6,538 nucleotides of DNA, taken from Gammaproteobacteria bacterium. GTDB lineage: Bacteria > Pseudomonadota > Gammaproteobacteria > Enterobacterales > Kangiellaceae. Made by a program: the position numbers and the translations under genes. The notes under the pieces were generated by a model. The model worked only from the letters and a program-made list of their open reading frames with translations, did not search any database and was not told the DNA's origin. This document shows, piece after piece, positions 5,201-6,538 of the stretch (positions within the stretch are counted from its first letter, which is position 1; every line of letters starts with the position of its first letter). The DNA is taken from the NCBI GenBank assembly GCA_013372875.1, contig JABXIW010000090.1, forward strand, positions 1 through 6,538. The letters run 5' to 3'.

Positions 5201-6538
5201 GTCGACTGCCACATATCCAAAGCTGTCTTCGGCAGGAACACCTTCTACATAACGTAACTCCCAGTTACCTTCATTTTTCGTAGAAAAATCTAACTGAGTA
5301 ATGACCGAACCTTCAGGAAGAGCTAGATCTTTCCCATAACCAACGCTTGTTTCTTGGAATAGCATGAAGTTGCCTTCAGGCTTCAAAAACTCGAACGTTT
5401 GAGTCTGTTGGACATTATTTGAATCTAAGTATGTAACCGTAATAAGCGCTGCGTTGTCATCACCGTAATCAAACAATCCACCTAATCCATCTAGACCAAG
5501 GTTTACGGAGCCCACAGGATTATTAGACAAATCGATCGTAATCGTTTCACCCTTCTCAATACCCTGCCCGTCATTGTCAGCGATACCATTGCCGATGTGT
5601 GACACCTGACGGTTGTATTGCGCAAGTTCACCGCTATCAGAAGAAATGGTGATAGAGGCTCCATTTGCTAAATGCTCAGTACGGGAATGTGATGGACCAC
5701 CATCCTCACTTAATCCCCAGTTATTGAAATCTGTTGTAGATTCTGAGCCATTCGGCGTATTTGGACGATCTTTGATACCTAATAAGAAGCCAACATTGTC
5801 AGCTTCATAGTAAAGACTGTCTTTGTCATAAAGCGTATCGCTTACTTCTTTAATTTCGTGCAACTCACCGTCACTATCTTTAAAGAACAACGTACCTGAT
5901 GTTGGCAGTTCAGTAATCCGGACATGTAGATCGTTGCCTTTTAAGTCGTCTTCAACATCCGCGATATGATCCTTAGAGTCACCGCTACCCAGAGGTTTCG
6001 TATCGGCATCAAACACAACGTGCGTAAGCTGATCATCAGCGACATGCGTAAAGTTTTCACTTTCAGGCTTGTCGTTTACTGGTGTCACATTGACCGTGAC
6101 GGTGGTGGATTCAGACACACCGCCTGATGTCACGACATAAGTGAAAGTATCTTTACCGACGTAGTTATCATCTGGTGTGTAGGTCACCGTGCCGTCGTTG
6201 TTTACGATGACGGTACCATTTTTAGGACCATTCTCAGCGTCCAGTGACACCACTTTATCAGTGCTTTCAAACGTGTCGTTACCTAAGACGTTAATGATGG
6301 TTGGTGTGTCTTCGACTACATCCGCGCTATCAGCCTCGATGTCGACTACTGGTGCAACCGTAAAGTCCACCGTTTGGTTAACGCTTTCACCGCTTGGGTC
6401 GGTAGCAGTAAACGTTAAGGTTTCTGAGCCGTTCCAGTCTGCTGTTGGTGAAATGGTCGCGATGCCATTTTCAATCGAAACCAACACGTTGCTATTGCCA
6501 GACACTGAGAAGTTTAGCGCTGAGTCGCTATCTTTAAA
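1946..6538 (-). CDS. Giant RTX adhesin, type I secreted, C-terminal part (5' partial)
   Basis: The C-terminal 1530 residues of a very large, acidic, cysteine-free surface adhesin; the frame stays open through 6538, so no start is visible. Residues are counted from the first visible codon. 1-66: partial cadherin/Ig-like repeat (FTATDPSG). 67-156: Ig-like repeat of the Big_9/tandem-95 kind (VEDTPTIINVLGND). About 157-463: an Ig-like domain split by an insert at about 267-426. About 472-586: Calx-beta-like (VEGDNVTFSVSL, DDQLVESTESLVIKVGD). About 587-706: cadherin-like (HFTVSDGNSSASG). About 759-807: isolated RTX motifs. About 814-891: module resembling serralysin-type C-terminal segments (DTVVYSGKLSDYDF, EIEQLIFQDA). 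About 902-1011: Ig-like (LDLIDVDGSES). About 1042-1301: vWFA with MIDAS. About 1321-1372: helical pre-RTX module. 1382-1426: five RTX nonapeptides. 1427-1530: secretion signal. The class includes LapA, BpfA, FrhA and MpIBP, which hold cells to surfaces, hosts or each other. The retention module and the usual LapG cleavage site would be at the unseen N-terminus. It converges on its likely export pore gene. The ligand is unknown. Confidence 0.95.
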   Translation of the reverse strand, partial: FKDSDSALNFSVSGNSNVLVSIENGIATISPTADWNGSETLTFTATDPSGESVNQTVDFTVAPVVDIEADSADVVEDTPTIINVLGNDTFESTDKVVSLDAENGPKNGTVIVNNDGTVTYTPDDNYVGKDTFTYVVTSGGVSESTTVTVNVTPVNDKPESENFTHVADDQLTHVVFDADTKPLGSGDSKDHIADVEDDLKGNDLHVRITELPTSGTLFFKDSDGELHEIKEVSDTLYDKDSLYYEADNVGFLLGIKDRPNTPNGSESTTDFNNWGLSEDGGPSHSRTEHLANGASITISSDSGELAQYNRQVSHIGNGIADNDGQGIEKGETITIDLSNNPVGSVNLGLDGLGGLFDYGDDNAALITVTYLDSNNVQQTQTFEFLKPEGNFMLFQETSVGYGKDLALPEGSVITQLDFSTKNEGNWELRYVEGVPAEDSFGYVAVDSESGVSDPSTVNIVNEMLDGNVAENGPAVQSITGVTVVEGDNVTFSVSLNNATDQTVKYQVDFSAEGSSTSSQDIDLSNATFTNGVKYLGGYLIVPAGVNGFDITIPSIDDQLVESTESLVIKVGDVSGVGYIDDNDVPPTVQSNEISGLEDEAIVITLEHLGVVDSEVSVEFDTSALNGSLQVKGSDGWEVVSSSVLASNIENGLVRYVPAEHESGADVFDKDGVGNGLDTYEQIHFTVSDGNSSASGTLSIDIEPVADPVKIDLTFGPVTSVPVTLGGSWSSDEELKDLLEASNLPGLDFEHVVTQMFNNGHAGNDLMLSGDTESPLSFVGDQQAGANVDAQGSDIFVTGGGNDSIYGGIGSLDDQAETDTVVYSGKLSDYDFIYYPASDHSEVPYWIVEDSRFIDTKDVVSSTHKESGDHLYEIEQLIFQDAIIKLDNNTGEYVVLTEQQVSFELNLDLIDVDGSESFINDSVTLTGIPSGLTLEVNGKTVTENSDGSYTVDLSSEPNQTSHQLSGTITVPTDYNGSLDFDVTATAGSVEVNNNTQMGSDTASVSVRDYEFVSGTHGDNNIVGSDDNDVIVGDVQGLQIVEGQDYNIAFMLDTSASMGYDVGRAVTELKTVLNTLIESASGPHSGKVNVLLTTFSTESKQVLELDLSSDNAKSQVESILDAIVKPGDGNTNYEAGFQSALNWFENADSGVTNLSYFISDGRPNQATVNDANNINQMDSIVLGVENNKLVTLADVLPADYKTGDVVTYDNKTVIDSNSLVYSLSTGELLGKMTSNHSYYDYETYVLHQANNAYQALEELSEVRSIGLGHDLDEDSLKHFDSDGVVRTNIDVNQLAEVILGKEVSLMQGKDEISSLDGNDIIFGDAIRFDINGEQGVSALQNYVASQLGKDVALVTKEEVHHYITENQAEFEQSRYYDQADTIYGGAGNDILFGQGGDDKLFGGADNDILIGGLGSDILTGGDGEDIFKWNDVANERDTVTDFSSSEDSLDFSDLFDDLSKDEVGDLLSDLQSGSHTGDAGGYHVEVSQDGSADTNLSITKGSSTLDIHFNSASVDDITQHLIASLDSQYKDM
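2261..2395 (-). repeat. RTX nonapeptide repeats (five units) in the adhesin
   Basis: Five consecutive 9-residue units are encoded: GGAGNDILF, GQGGDDKLF, GGADNDILI, GGLGSDILT and GGDGEDIFK. They follow the GGxGxDxUx rule, in which Gly and Asp bind calcium and the large hydrophobic residue packs the beta-roll core. In the family such repeats stay unfolded in the low-calcium cytoplasm and fold on reaching the outside, which drives export. At DNA level the 27-base units are diverged and are not near-identical. Confidence 0.93.
2636..3415 (-). other. vWFA domain with complete MIDAS metal site in the adhesin
   Basis: The domain opens with YNIAFMLDTSASMG, giving the DxSxS motif (Asp1051, Ser1053, Ser1055 from the first visible codon). 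A conserved Thr follows in GDGNTNYEAG (Thr1129), and an Asp in YFISDGRPN (Asp1158). Together these are the full metal-ion-dependent adhesion site. The final strand and helix are VRSIGLGHDLDEDSLKHFD and DVNQLAEVILGK. An extra segment of about 70 residues lies between the MIDAS Asp strand and the last strand. vWFA domains in LapA-type adhesins bind protein or carbohydrate ligands through the MIDAS; the ligand here is unknown. Confidence 0.93.
5261..5740 (-). other. Insert of about 160 residues splitting an Ig-like domain; candidate ligand-binding module
   Basis: The Ig/cadherin-like pattern starts with DLHVRITELPTSGTLFF and reaches DSLYYEADNVGFLL, then stops where the final strand is expected. 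That strand appears only about 160 residues later as EDSFGYVAVDSESGVSDPSTVNI. Between them lies sequence of a different kind: NNWGLSEDGG, then an Asp/Gly-rich stretch (IGNGIADNDGQGIEKGE) followed by strands ITIDL, SVNLGLDGLGG, LITVTYLD and TQTFEFL, ending SVITQLDFSTKNEGNWEL. This reads as a beta-sandwich, probably calcium-binding. The domain boundaries are approximate. A ligand-binding role, for example like the peptide-binding domain of MpIBP and FrhA, is inference from position and fold type. Confidence 0.6.
6071..6538 (-). repeat. End of the adhesin's tandem Ig/cadherin-like repeat array (about 1.7 units visible)
   Basis: A partial unit (NFSVSGNSNVLVSI, WNGSETLTFTATDPSG) is followed by a full unit (VVEDTPTIINVLGND, NDGTVTYTPDDNYVGKDTF, TVTVNVTPVNDKPES). 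These are two related but different bacterial Ig/cadherin-like types. Such domains usually form long calcium-stiffened stalks in these adhesins. The array runs off the right edge, so its copy number cannot be told from this window. Confidence 0.75.

Noticed and set aside
6503..6505. GTG at 6505 (minus strand) as the adhesin start
   Set aside because: The frame continues upstream to the edge with FKDSDSALNFSV, which is part of the same Ig-like repeat; there is no signal of a true start.

Overview
The window looks like chromosomal DNA of a marine gammaproteobacterium, most likely a Vibrio or close relative. The evidence is the mid-40s percent GC (estimated by eye), the codon use, and the content: a giant RTX adhesin whose C-terminus resembles the VCA0849-type type I secretion domain, lying tail-to-tail with a TolC-family gene and an OmpA-family lipoprotein gene. 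The species cannot be fixed from the sequence alone.

Layout: positions 1-1260 (+) hold all but the extreme 5' end of a TolC/AggA/LapE-type outer-membrane channel gene. It is followed after 2 bases by 1263-1880 (+), a 205-residue outer-membrane lipoprotein with a thrombospondin-type-3-like calcium loop and an OmpA C-terminal domain. The 65-base gap at 1881-1945 holds one element, a perfect inverted repeat with A and T tracts on either side, which reads as a bidirectional terminator. From 1946 to the right edge (-) runs the 3' part of a very large adhesin gene. 1530 residues are visible, and the frame stays open past the window, so its N-terminus and most of its repeat array lie to the right.

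The visible adhesin, from the window edge towards its C-terminus, has the end of an Ig/cadherin-like repeat array, an Ig-like domain split by an insert of about 160 residues, a Calx-beta-like domain, another cadherin-like domain, short RTX motifs, a serralysin-C-terminal-like module, an Ig-like domain, a von Willebrand factor A (vWFA) domain with an intact MIDAS metal site, a helical pre-RTX module, five RTX nonapeptides and a type I secretion signal.

How the genes work together (family knowledge plus inference): adhesins of the LapA/BpfA/FrhA/MpIBP class leave the cell C-terminus first through an ABC transporter, a membrane-fusion protein and a TolC-like pore. Calcium-driven folding outside the cell pulls them out, and in many cases their N-terminus stays lodged in the pore. 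The TolC-like protein here is the likely outer-membrane pore for the neighbouring adhesin, and the coupled lipoprotein is a plausible accessory. The ABC transporter, the fusion protein and any LapD/LapG-type release system are not in this window. No wholly new system is evident. The parts most worth a second look are the insert in the split domain, the extra segment in the vWFA domain, and the Asp-to-Ser change at the expected peptidoglycan-binding position of the lipoprotein.
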